Part shown: one piece after another, positions 52,945-62,918 of the stretch | Numbering within the stretch: the stretch's first letter is position 1 | How the letters are laid out: the number at the start of each line of letters is the position of its first letter | Assembly (NCBI GenBank): GCA_949825065.1 | Contig: OX463848.1 | Span: forward strand, 33,323,491 to 33,387,490 | Origin: Odontocerum albicorne | Taxonomy: Eukaryota; Arthropoda; Insecta; Trichoptera; Odontoceridae | Direction: 5' to 3' | Length of the DNA: 64,000 nucleotides | Made by a program: the position numbers and the translations under genes | Notes under the pieces: model-generated | What the model was told of the DNA's origin: nothing | Database searches by the model: none | Seen by the model: the letters and a program-made list of their open reading frames with translations, nothing else

Positions 52945-53501
52945 TAGCTAAACAACAGATCTACGCCATTTGGCTCTATCTGCTATTGTTTGCTCCCAGT
53001 TATGCTGAGCATGATTTTTTAAGCGTCTCATGCAGTAATTCTTTATATCTCTTGCTCTACCCATCGTGCTTTCTTCTCCTATTCGTCAGCTCACCAAAGA
53101 GGATATTATTTGTTGGGATTCTGTATTCAGGCATTTGAACTGTGTGTCTAAACCATCATGTGTGAGCACACGAAACCAGAATCTCGATGTTACAGCATTT
53201 TGGTACTCTCAAAACTTTCTCATTTGATTAATCGATGAAACCATCGGATCTTCATTATTAGTCTAAGGTGCCTATGCTGACATTTTTCGAGTGCTCTAAT
53301 GTGTCGTCTGTAGATAACCCATGATTCGCATCCATATGTCAGAGATGGTATAATTACAGCTTTATAGACTGCCGTTTTGGTTTTTAGTGTTAGATCGTGA
53401 TTATTCATCACTCGCCCACGAAGAACCACACGCCCGGGAAGCTGCGATGTAACGACAAGACCAGTACATGATCTACATAATGAATAATATTCCAAATGCA
53501 T
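52945..53501 (-). pseudogene. LINE-E-type reverse-transcriptase relic, reversed
   Basis: The minus frame reads VLRGRVMNNHDLTLKTKTAV, then IIPSLTYGCESWVIYRRHIR, then LIMKIRWFHRLIK. After a break it reads LFGELTNRRRKHDG, KNYCMRRLKNH and DRAKWR. This covers the end of the reverse-transcriptase domain (K-x-x-V-Y-x-x-x-x-x-x-x-L-x-Y-G-x-E-x-W) to the C-terminus. It faces the forward relic at 52640-52935. Confidence 0.82.
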
Positions 53502-54131
53502 AGTAAAATTTCTGTTTAATTTATCCTAACACTTATGAATGTAAGACGACATGGAGGACTGGAAGATATTTATTGGGCTACTTCTAAGACTTGAGCATGA
53601 ATGAGCATCCTGGATATTTGGCTGTATCAGTGACATGACATCGCACGAGGGAAACGGCGTAGTTTAGATTCATCCGTCTTTTTTGACCTGATTCTCATTG
53701 AGGTATTCGAATGTCATTTTTGGTATGAATTACGTTTATGATTTTCTCTCTATTGTTTGATACTATTTTTAACGGTATTTGTTAATAATGTGAAATAATT
53801 TTTGATAAATGAGTTTAGCATTGTTTTTATTAAAACTAAAATTTTGTTACGTTATATACACACACCTTCATTAATTGTGATGTCATTGTTTTGTCTATTT
53901 CATTATGCAATTTTCATTAAGGTTTTATTGTTATTTTGGTTGCACAGTTATTTTTATTGCGATTTTCAAAAATAGCAGTAATTTGTCTTAGGTAAGCAAA
54001 TTAAATATTTTTTAATAAGTAAAGAACTTAATTATCTTGTCAGGCTACACGTTCTTTAGAGGCCCACAAGACAAAATATTGGATTCCACACTTATGAAGT
54101 TACAATTTATTAATTGTAACATTTTTTTTTG
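53502..54131. other. No gene seen
   Basis: AT-rich; nothing recognised. Confidence 0.4.
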
Positions 54132-54313
54132 TTAACAGTACATATTCTTGTCAGGTGGCAATCTCTTCCAACCACGCAGAAAGATATTTTTTTAAAGAGG
54201 CCTTGAGTGAAATTCAAACTGGAATTCTTTTTAAAAAATCTGGTTTCCAACGGGAATCGAACCCGTAACTCCCGGGTTGAGACACAAACGTCTTACCAAC
54301 TAGGTTTCTGAGA
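54132..54313 (-). mobile_element. SINE-T, reversed
   Basis: Body 'ggcaatctcttccaaccacg', 'aaagaggccttgagtgaaat', B box reversed 'acgggaatcgaacccgtaac', head 'cgtcttaccaactaggtttc'. Tail shortened. Confidence 0.85.
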
Positions 54314-54473
54314 TTAATATCATGATTGAAATAACCGATATTTCTCATCTAGCGAGGATCCATCTCCGGCACCTCAATTCTGAGCACATGTTCGTTAGTC
54401 TTAGTCACCTTGTCATTGCTCAAATTGTTTATCCACCAGACTCGCAGTCATCATTTTCGTTTTCCTCCCACTA

Positions 54474-54662
54474 TGATTTAGTTGGTGCTGTCGTTCAACA
54501 CGGGTCCGAATCCCAAAGGTACCCAATTTATTCTAAGGAGGGTTCCAGTTTGTTTTTTTTTTACTTAAAGCCTAGAACATTTTTTTGATTGGTTGGAAGA
54601 GATTTCCACATGACATTAAACCTACCAGATTGTTATGTACACAACGAAAATATAACACAAAT
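54474..54662 (+). mobile_element. SINE-T, forward, worn head
   Basis: 'tgatttagttggtgctgtcg', B box 'cgggtccgaatcccaaag', body 'ttgattggttggaagagatt', tail 'tacacaacgaaaatataaca'. Confidence 0.78.
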
Positions 54663-54739
54663 AATTTTAGAACTCCCCGAACCATCTTCATCTTTCGGCT
54701 TCCAGTTTTTTTTTTTCACTTAATTTTTTGTTTCAAATG

Positions 54740-54800
54740 CCCAGTTACCACCAACTGGTCTAAGCAAGTGCCAGGTTACCACCAACTGGTCTAAGCAAGT
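54740..54800. repeat. 31-bp direct duplication
   Basis: 'ttaccaccaactggtctaag' plus 'caagtg' occurs twice in tandem. Confidence 0.9.
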
Positions 54801-55518
54801 GAGATTGACTTTTTATACGAGTATTTAAAGCTTCTAAATGAACCGTCCGAATGTGATATTTCAAATGTATGTTTGTTGTAATTAATAATTATATACATCT
54901 TCAAATCAGGCCACCTATAACCATTACCGTCAGCTGGGGAAATTAAACCTTATATGGTAATGGTAACATAGTTACACCAGCCTTCGCTTCATATGTAACG
55001 GAAAGAGTCCATTTCTTGATTTGAATTCTTGGAAAAAGTCAACACCGGCCTAAACAAATGGTTGTGGTCAGGATGTCTCGGTTTGGATGTGGTGAGAACA
55101 ATTTTCACGATTGAGCTCACCACAAACAATCGTAAATATTCAAAATTATTTTTATATAAAATCAAACAAACAATTGTTGTAAATTTGTACGATATTTAAC
55201 TGAACTCAAATAAAACACGTCACTTAATCAGTTGTGGCGGTTCGTTGGAAAAATACTCGGCGACATATCCTTATTTAGAAATTTCTTGTAGTTAGCAGTT
55301 ATGTTTTCTATTATTGGAATTAACGCGTTCGCAGTAACGTTTATATACTTGATCAACGTAACAAATAAATATTAATTGTTCAATTGCAAACTCCATTTGT
55401 GTCATGATTATTAGCATTCTAGTATAATGGTTCATTCTGCTCGTACCCATAAAATGCTGCAAGGGTTTCGCTGTTTTCTGAAGTTTATAATGTTTTTTTA
55501 TGTATTTTTCTTCGTCTT
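54801..55518. other. No gene seen
   Basis: Nothing recognised. Confidence 0.4.
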
Positions 55519-55768
55519 GAATCATCTTTTTCTTATTAACCTGTTACTTATGTTAAATAAAACACACTATGTAACAAGTTGTGGTTATATTATTAGTCAA
55601 TTAGAGATTCCTTTCTATAAAGATGAGGACTTGTCCCAATAATGAATCATATTTTTCTTATTAACCTGTTACTTAAGTTAAATAAAACACACTACGTAAC
55701 AAGTTGTTGTTAAATTATTAGTCAATTAGGGATTCCATTCTATAAAGAGGAGGATTGGTCCCTATAAT
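55519..55768. repeat. 125-bp tandem duplication, 2 units
   Basis: 'gaatcatctttttcttatta' at 55519 and 'gaatcatatttttcttatta' at 55644 begin two units that agree along their length with a handful of differences. Confidence 0.88.
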
Positions 55769-56334
55769 AATTTGAAGGAAAGGAGACAGTGTGAGAATAT
55801 AAGAGAAACTACTGTGGTAGAATAAACTACTACTAAATATAAATGGGACATGACAGGTGGGACATGTTGAACGGACAGGAGACATTGAGTTAAGATTGTA
55901 TGCGATACGCAGAGGACACTAAAAAAAAATATAGTCTAGGGTCTCTTCCCCCATTCCACCCGTACATGTAGGGATTTCTTTTATATCGATTTTATACATA
56001 TAAAGGTTGATTCTTATCAGACCGTGGCATATTCTTGTCCTGCATATAACATGCACAATTCGTTTAGACAGATTTATTTTGTGGAACCAAGATTTAGCAG
56101 TTATTTTAACCTCAGTTTTCCTGTAGACAGCGCCCTGTTTTTAGTCTGCGATATGATGTCCTGGGTAGAAGTTACATAGTTAAAGGGGAGAAATCTATTC
56201 GTTGAAAAATATCTTTATTTAATTTTTTTCTGTAGTTAGTCATTACATGTTCTATTATTGAAATTAAACATCCGCAGTAACGTTTTCAGAGTTATTCACA
56301 AGTTCGAGTGATTAGGTAGTTCTTGCGTGTACCC
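55769..56334. other. No gene seen
   Basis: Part of this (56215-56300) echoes 55290-55325 ('gtagtta...atgttctattattg'), a possible older duplication. Confidence 0.35.
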
Positions 56335-56460
56335 TATATTCAGCCAAGTTTGTTGGCATCGCCCTAAGAATGAAGACTGCAATGCTTTCGAAACGTCGAC
56401 CATATTTTAAGCCAGCTAACTCAACACGGCAGCAAGTCCGAAATATATTTTAAACTTATT
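56335..56460 (+). repeat. Penelope-like terminal fragment with hammerhead-like signature
   Basis: 'cgccctaagaatgaagactg' then 'caatgctttcgaaacgtcga' has the order CTRANGA, short AAG...CTT stem, GAAAC that marks many Penelope-like element ends. 'ctaactcaacacggcagcaa' follows. The core reads CTAAGAA, so two bases differ from the consensus. Confidence 0.45.
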
Positions 56461-56610
56461 TATTTATGCAATCAAATGTTTATTCAGATTTTCGCATTTG
56501 GACAGTTAAATAATTTAAAGAATTCGCATACAATTTCCAAAGAAGATTATAAATCGCATATAACTTTATCTTCATCAACACTACATTGATGGTACTTTTT
56601 AATTTTGATA

Positions 56611-56740
56611 TGTTATATTTATTTAATCTATTACAGAGGCTATAATCTGTTATATTTATTTAATCTATTACAGAGGCTGTAATGGTATATTTATTTAATC
56701 TATTACAGAGGCTATAAGCTGTTATATTTATTTAATCTAA
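56611..56740. repeat. 37-bp tandem array, 3.5 units
   Basis: 'tgttatatttatttaatcta' plus 'ttacagaggctataa' starts at 56611, 56648, 56683 and 56720. Confidence 0.92.
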
Positions 56741-57204
56741 TTAAATGAATACATATTGCCATTTTGTGGGTCTCGGCGTAACCCGTCAATGCGGCCGTAC
56801 TATAAATTCAAATCTAATATGGTCTCTTGCCAACTTGTATTTTGATGAATACTTATAAATTTCAATTTTAATTGCAAACTATGTACATACGACAAAGCTT
56901 ATTCAAATTATTACGCATATACAGTGTACCCACAAATAAACACTATTAGCCCATAGTTCAGAGTGTAAGTTTTTCTTTTCTTTTCAGTTGCAAATTTGAT
57001 TGTTCTAATGGAAAGTAACAGACTGTATTTAAGAGGCGGAAATTCGTGTTGAAGTCAGTTGAATAAATGTTTACTAGTAGAAAATGTGAAAGAAGTTGTA
57101 TAAACTGTGCAAGTGGATCGAACTCGGGACTTCTGAGCGTTGAGGTAGCATTGTAATCACTAGCCATGGACATGGAATCACTAGCCGCGACTTACATAAC
57201 ATCG
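56741..57204. other. No gene; tRNA-like head at about 57112-57175 on the minus strand
   Basis: Reversed: 'tggctagtgattacaatgct' and 'agtcccgagttcgatcc', A- and B-box-like, of a class different from SINE-T. Confidence 0.35.
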
Positions 57205-57269
57205 AGCCGATTCCCGATCGGTGTTGGCAGAGAGGATAGAACGCTGGACTTTCCTATCACGACACACAT
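57205..57269 (-). pseudogene. LINE-A 3' end, reversed
   Basis: 'ggtgttggcagagaggatag' and 'tcctatcacgacacaca' are the last 65 bp of LINE-A on the minus strand. They end where the left inverted arm starts. Confidence 0.6.
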
Positions 57270-57906
57270 TAAAATATTCTCATTTGCAAAGTTTAAAACA
57301 CGCTCATAAATGCTGATAATAATTATGAAGAAGAAAAAAACCAGTTGAATGGAAATTTCTTTCAAGCAATAAATCCACCAGATGTATTTGCACCAAAGCG
57401 TTAAATAAATCCACCAGATGTATTTGCACCAAAGCGTTAAATAAATAAATATTAAAAATAAATTCGCGAGTCAAAGCACTCGTTAGATTGTTTGAGAATG
57501 TAAAATGAATGACTGAAAAAATACTAGAAAAAATCATATACAGTGCAAATGTGAATGTAAGTAAGGCCTGGTAGGAGAAGACCAAGACAATTATAATTTG
57601 GATCGAGTGCATACTATTCTGAAACAAAGAAACGTAAAAAGTCAGAGTATTAGTAGGAGATGTCTAAGGTGTATGGATGTAGATGAGATGAAACGAGTGC
57701 TTTGACTCGCGAATTTATTTTTAATATTTATTTATTTAACGCTTTGGTGCAAATACATCTGGTGGATTTATTTAACGCTTTGGTGCAAATACATCTGGTG
57801 GATTTATTGCTTGAAAGAAATTTCCATTCAACTAGTTTTTTTCTTCTTCATAATTATTATCAGCATTTATGAGCGTGTTTTAAACTTTGCAAATGAGAAT
57901 ATTTTA
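57270..57906. repeat. Inverted repeat, 215-bp arms, 207-bp loop
   Basis: Left arm 57270-57484 and right arm 57692-57906 are reverse complements with one mismatch noticed (accagttg/actagttg). Each arm carries SINE-like sequence ('gcaataaatccaccag') and a 36-bp direct duplication ('gatgtatttgcaccaaagcg'). Confidence 0.95.
57485..57691 (+). pseudogene. LINE-A fragment in the loop
   Basis: 'agattgtttgagaatgtaaa', 'tacagtgcaaatgtgaatgt', 'gtaggagaagaccaagacaa' and 'gtatggatgtagatgagatg' follow LINE-A order, forward, up to 'gaaacg'. The continuation ('tgtgtcgtgatagg') lies on the other side of the left arm in reverse (57205-57269). Confidence 0.72.
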
Positions 57907-59901
57907 GTAAAAGTCTAAATTAAAATAAAAGATAAATCGCCAAAAATGTAGGGATAAAGATAGGAATTGTAAGGGAGTAAACATTGAGAAATATTTTGTA
58001 ATAAATCTTTTTTTAGATTTTTCTTAAAATATTTTTAAACAAAATCTAATTGAGGCTGGACATCCATCCAACAGGAAGATCGTTCCAATTGAGGCACATC
58101 TAATTTAGACTGGAAGATCGTTCCAAAATCGAGTCGAGTGAATCGCAAAAGATGGTGTGTGATGCGTTAGTATACAAATAATTTTGGAGGGACAGTAATA
58201 CACACGCACCTAATATTTAATTACAAGTAACACGGCTAATTAACAACCCAAGACAGAATGACAAAGCAATCGTTGAGTGAGTCTGTACTCGCTCAACGAC
58301 TGGTGGAAGGAAGTGGCACCATTTCTGGCTGCAACATGACGCAAAAGAGTACCATTGTGTTCGGCAGACTACTATTATTCATTCATTTGGCTATTGCGGT
58401 CGTCACTTTGAATACTCGCAAACATCCTGGATTCTTGCTAATTGACCCTCTACGTGTCACTAGATTAATCATTTATAGGTGAATTATTATTTTTTGCTAA
58501 CTTTGCTTTCTACACTTTTGTCCCTAAGTTCGTCTGCAGTAATACGTTGTCGGCGAAGAAATGACCCTCGAGGTCTCAGATACGTGTCGTGGTGCAAAGC
58601 TTGGGGTTTTCTAAACAAGCCCCATTATATTTTGAGTTTACCATTTACGACCACTGACATTAAAAATTGATCGACTCCCATCCAGTGTGATCTACACTCG
58701 TAAGATTTTTGAAGACATACTTTTTTACAACATGGAAAAATCTCGAGAAGCTGCTTCTGTGCTGACACAAGAAGGGGAGCAAGAATTGCTTGTGAAGTAG
58801 ATAACAACTAGTTAGTTTGTTATTAAACTTTAAGACTGGTTTTAGGCAGTCTTAAGGACTTGCAAAGCCATCCCTAGATGTTACAGTTAGACGAATCCTG
58901 TCGGACATGTGGAAACTTCTAAAGAAAATTATTGATCTTTTGTCTTCCTTTTTCACTCCCTCATCCCCAACTTGCACATACTGTGCATAATAACACGAGC
59001 TCATTTTCTTTTTGTATTATCTATTGTTAGTTACTAGTTGTCATGTACAGCTTTTTTTTTTGTAGTTTTTCTGTAAAATATCATATTTTTCTTATAAACC
59101 TTATAATACTTCCGAGTTACTGAATAAAAATATGATTAAAAATTTTAATATGTGTGATTCATATTCAGGGGTATTCCCCTAAATATACATCACATATGAC
59201 TTGAAATTAGTTGGGTTAAAAATATATTTTTTCAAGAGGATTACACATTGTTTCAATTCAATTCGAATCCAAATTAATTTCTAGTTCTTAAATTCTAGAA
59301 ATATTAAAAATAATATTGTTTTAGCTTTGCACGATGATCTGTTGCTTCGTCCGTTGCTCTGGTATTATCCACTGGTTCACACAAGGGAGTCAGAGCCATT
59401 CTGCACGGATTTAAGTCAGTGATTATTTGAATAACGAGCGTGCACAGGTACATTATCACTTGTTGCCGTGATTCTGTTCGCGTTTTGCTCGAGTAATTGA
59501 CAGTTTCATGTCGGGTCATGTTTTATAGTAACGCTTTCAATTAACACTGACATTATTTGAAAGTAAATTCTATTTTTTTTTCTTAATAATAGTAAAATTA
59601 ATAATGCTTCGTGTTCTACCTTTGCGTACTTATTACAACTGTATTTATTTTCATTTATTTCTTTGAATGTTGGTCGTTTCTTTTCCCAATTTATTATTTT
59701 TGTTTTAACTTTTCTAATTTTTATCTTGTTATGAATTCATAAAAAGACGAAGATTTATTTAGATTATTCTGTATGAGAGTTTGAGTGTTATAAATAAAAA
59801 TCAAAGCTTATGATTTACACTATTTATTAATTTATATCAATTATGACAATATGACAGTAGAACAGTGCAAACAAAAATAAGAGATTGACAAAAATACATA
59901 T
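57907..59901. other. No gene seen
   Basis: About 2 kb without a recognised repeat or gene. Small hairpin GTTGAGTGAGT...ACTCGCTCAAC at about 58273-58299. Frames at 58258, 58479 and 59304 have no domain I know. Confidence 0.4.
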
Positions 59902-60050
59902 ACGCTTTACCTATTTGGTAAATTGCCTGTCTTCTAATCTCGGGGTTGGGATTTGTTCGAAGGGTCCTATTTGTTTTTTTTTCAAGAGATTGTCACATAG
60001 CACTGAACCCGCCAGGTTGTACTGTATACAACGAAAATGTAATATGATGT
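59902..60050 (+). mobile_element. SINE-T, forward, internal deletion
   Basis: Head 'ctttacctatttggtaaatt', worn B box, then 'aagagattgtcacatagcac' and the tail 'tatacaacgaaaatgtaata'. The mid-body is missing. Confidence 0.72.
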
Positions 60051-60096
60051 AATAATTATAATGTACTCGTACATCATTTATTTATTTATTTATTTA

Positions 60097-60168
60097 ACAT
60101 TTTTATTGCAAATACATTCTGTTGGGCTTATTGCCAGGCGGCAATCTCTTCCAACCAACCAGACAAAA
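60097..60168 (-). mobile_element. SINE-T-like fragment with (AAAT)n tail, reversed
   Basis: 'gggcttattgccaggcggca' and 'cttccaaccaaccagacaaa' with a different tail: 'ttgcaaatacattctg' preceded by (ATTT)n at about 60076-60095. The arms at 57.3 and 57.8 kb have the same alternative tail. Confidence 0.6.
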
Positions 60169-61105
60169 GTAAATGAAGCAAGTTACGTGGTCGCATAAAT
60201 CATTCAAATTACTTTCCATCCCCACGAAATTATTAAACATATACGTGAGCACATGCCCACGAACCCCACAAAGACGGACAATCACCCGAACATTATTTTT
60301 CATATAAAGTGAGATATCATCAATCAAAAGGAAAGGAAGGGATGGTGGAGAGGAAAGGAAAAGAAAAATCAGGAATGAAACACGTTATTTTACTGACTAG
60401 AAATTAAGAGGTTTTTCAGTCGCTTCTTAAAGCATGCTAAGGACGGAGCGAGTCTTATATTGGTTTGTAACTGATTCCAGAGTCTCACTGCATGGGCAGT
60501 AAAGGACTACGTAAATAAAGAGGAGCGGTGAACTGGAAAGGCCAATAAACATCATACCACGGTATAGAAAATCGTATACAGTTAGTTATCAAAATAAATA
60601 AATAGGACCCTTCAAATTGATTAAATCTATGATAGCGACCTTTCAACATTTATGAAGTATCTAGTCTGTAGTTAGAAATTAGTTTAGTTCACACAATGAG
60701 GAAAACTCTCAAGTTGACATGTTGCATCTGAACCCGGAGTAGAAAGGGTTATTGATAACATGTCACTCTTCTTCGAATATGTTTTCCTGTCGATGACGAC
60801 CGTGCTGCATTGCCACCCAGAAGCTTTGAATTCATTACTGTTGCCGTTGGTCGGCCGCTCGACGATATGTCAATCAAAATTTAAAGCAAATAAAAAATCG
60901 ATAGACCCCAAATTGTCGTGTTATTGAACTCTGTAAATCATCGTACGAGTATCTCGATTATTTTGTTATTTTCTCAAACCAGGGAACAGCAATCATCAAA
61001 CTCTCGACATCCAAAACGATAATGAATCATTCTATAAACGTCCTGTAAGTATTTGATATATAATCCTTAGTGTGATGAATCAAACAGGCTGGTGCTGTAC
61101 TTAGA
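60169..61105. other. No gene seen
   Basis: The part 60400-60560 is GC-richer and may be relic coding (for example T-A-W-A-V-K-D-Y on the plus strand), not assigned. Confidence 0.35.
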
Positions 61106-61124
61106 CGACCTCCGTGGCCTAGAT

Positions 61125-61801
61125 AATGGGGGTCGGCAAACCGCGGCTTGCGAACCGCATGCGGCTCTTCCTAGGCATGTGCAACTCTTCAACTCCAGCT
61201 TCATCTTCACTCCGCAGCCTCATCAGAAGAGCATGAACACAGCCGCTGACCGAACACAAACGGCACAATCGCAATGCATATTCTCTACCTGCGTGTTCGC
61301 ACCAGAACTGCCAAAATGTCTTCGAATGTAACAGAGTCGATGATATTAAGCTGACATCTGCAATATCAATTGCAATCAATGAGTCATGTGACAAGTGACA
61401 CATCACAATTATCACTCTTTGTGCGATATATGTCGGTACAAGATCCCAATAAGAACTTCTAGAACTGCCGCCACTCAAGGAAAAAACTCGTGGAGAAGAT
61501 ATTGCGAATGCTGTATAAAAAAATCTACTCTTTGTGCGATATATGTCGGCACAAAGTCCCAAAGGAGAACTTCTAGGACTGCCGCCGCTCAAGGGACAAA
61601 CTCGGGTAGAAGATATTGCGAATGCTGTAGAAACGATCTTGAAAATAACGAAATTGGCTTAAATAAAATGATTTCAATTGCTATTGATGAATCTAAAAGT
61701 ATATAGTTACAATGAAAATTTATGTTGCGGCTCTAAGAAAATTTTGATATTCTGTTTACTTAATATTTGGCTCTTCTCACTAGAAAGTCTGCCGACCCCT
61801 G
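61125..61801 (+). mobile_element. hAT-type element relic with exact 8-bp duplication
   Basis: GCCTAGAT occurs at 61117-61124 and 61802-61809. Termini AATGGGGGTCGGCAAACC and, reversed, CAGGGGTCGGCAGACTTT are hAT-like (GGGGTCGGCAAAC). Subterminal 'gcggctcttcctag' and 'ttggctcttctcac' are also inverted. 677 bp; the gene inside is broken. Confidence 0.85.
61335..61705 (+). pseudogene. hAT transposase middle fragment, with 115-bp internal duplication
   Basis: Blocks in shifting frames: SAISIAINESCDK, SDTSQLSLFVRYM, then GELLGLPPLKGQTRVEDIAN, then NKMISIAIDESKS. They match the region around the first catalytic aspartates of Buster/Charlie-like hAT transposases (A-x-x-I-D-E-S-T-D, D-T-A-Q-L-x-x-F-V-R-Y, G-L-x-x-L-x-G-x-T-R-G-E-D-I). 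The stretch 'ctctttgtgcgatatatgtc' through 'gatattgcgaatgctgta' is present twice (from about 61411 and 61526). Confidence 0.75.
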
Positions 61802-61854
61802 GCCTAGATGGTAATACACTTGACTTTCATCCGAGGTTTTCGGGTTTGGTACCC

Positions 61855-62100
61855 AAAAAGAAAAGAAGAAATGTCTTAAAGTCCATAGTACTGTATACAG
61901 TGGAAACATTGACGACGAAAAAGAAAAGAAGAAATGTCTTCAAGTCCTTAGTAATGTATATAGTGGAAACATTGACGACGAAAAAGAAAAGAAGAAATGT
62001 CTTTAAGTTACTGTATACAGTGGAAACATTGACGACGAAAAAGAAAAGAAGAAATGTCTTCAAGTCCATAGTACTGTATACAGTGGAAACATTGACGACG
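61855..62100. repeat. 63-bp minisatellite inside a LINE relic, 4 units
   Basis: Units at 61855-61917, 61918-61980, 61981-62037 (57 bp) and 62038-62100. All lengths are multiples of three, so one frame stays open and repeats KKKRRNVFKSIVLYTVETLTT-like residues. Confidence 0.93.
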
Positions 62101-62490
62101 AGAAAGAAAGAAAGAAATGTGATAGATGCCTTCGAGATGTGGAATTGGAGGCGGATGTTCCGTATTCCATGGACCGCAAGGCGCACCAATCTCTATCGTC
62201 CAAGGATTGGAGATTACCGAAATACTTAACATTCAGGAAAATAATCCTCAAATATTTTGGGCATATTGCCAGAAAGAACAAGTCTGGGGAAGTACGGGGA
62301 CAGTTGAAGGAAGGCGAGCAGGACGAAGGTGGTCCTATAAAATGGACGGACCAAATAAAGGAGTTGACAAGATGCTCTTTAAGCGCTACATTCAACATGA
62401 TCCTGAACCGGAAAGGATGAAGACAAATTGTGCACCTTGTTCCAGACATAGCAGAGAACCACGACGCTCAGCATTGAACACGCGATGAAA
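61855..62490 (+). pseudogene. LINE-B C-terminal relic and 3' end
   Basis: After the minisatellite the frame reads NVIDAFEMWNWRRMFRIPWT then ARRTN, the I-D-A-F-E-x-W-x-x-R-R-x-x-x-I-P-W-T landmark. A shifted frame reads RKIILKYFGHIARKNKSGEV and, later, IKWTDQIKELT. The 3' end has 'taagcgctacattcaacatg' and 'accacgacgctcagcattga' then an A-rich tail. L-Y-T-V-E-T-L-T of the repeat equals the L-Y-G-x-E-T-W-x motif, so the repeat unit is LINE coding sequence. Confidence 0.78.
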
Positions 62491-62918
62491 AAGAAAAAAA
62501 AATAGTACTGTTTACGTGAAGTTGAAAAGTATAACTACTAAAATTTCTTCGAAATAACTTTTAGCACGAGTAAATATTTTCTACTCTCGATGGTCGTCCG
62601 CTGGTTTATATACAAGTAGTTATTTGATATCGTCTGTTTTCTTATATACTCATAAATATCTATTTCCGTTGATACAATTCGATACCGTTTTTATTTCTTT
62701 ATATTTACACTAAAATATCAATGAAATGTGGCATGCTATATATTTTTTATCGCTTTTATTTGCAGAACGTACTTGACGTTATCTCCTACCCAGAAACTCT
62801 ATATTATTTAATCAAATAGAAAAACGCCTGTTTAGATTATTCTATTCGCAAGTTACTTTCTTTTTGCTACAATATTTCAAATTGAGTTTTAATAGTTACC
62901 AAACAAATATATAAAGTA
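62491..62918. other. No gene seen
   Basis: AT-rich; nothing recognised. Confidence 0.4.

Larger units (their letters stand above)
61106..61855 (+). mobile_element. SINE-T head split by a hAT element
   Basis: 'gacctccgtggcctagat' ends at 61124 and the head resumes with 'gcctagatggtaatacactt' at 61802, B-like 'cgggtttggtacc'. The body is replaced by a minisatellite and LINE. Confidence 0.78.

Noticed and set aside
58258..58807. Frames of 60-74 codons with a hydrophobic stretch (LLLFIHLAIAVVTL)
   Set aside because: A short membrane-like run alone is not evidence in this AT-rich DNA; no start or family support.
59304..59519. 71-codon minus-strand frame with fairly normal composition
   Set aside because: No recognised domain, no splice or promoter context, no repeat match; left unassigned.
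61119..61592. 157-codon minus-strand frame
   Set aside because: It is antisense to the hAT transposase relic, whose sense strand gives recognisable blocks.
61827..62232. Minus-strand frames rich in F-L-L-F-F-F-V-V-N-V-S-T-V-Y, membrane-like
   Set aside because: Antisense of the 63-bp minisatellite; hydrophobicity is a by-product of the complement of lysine codons.
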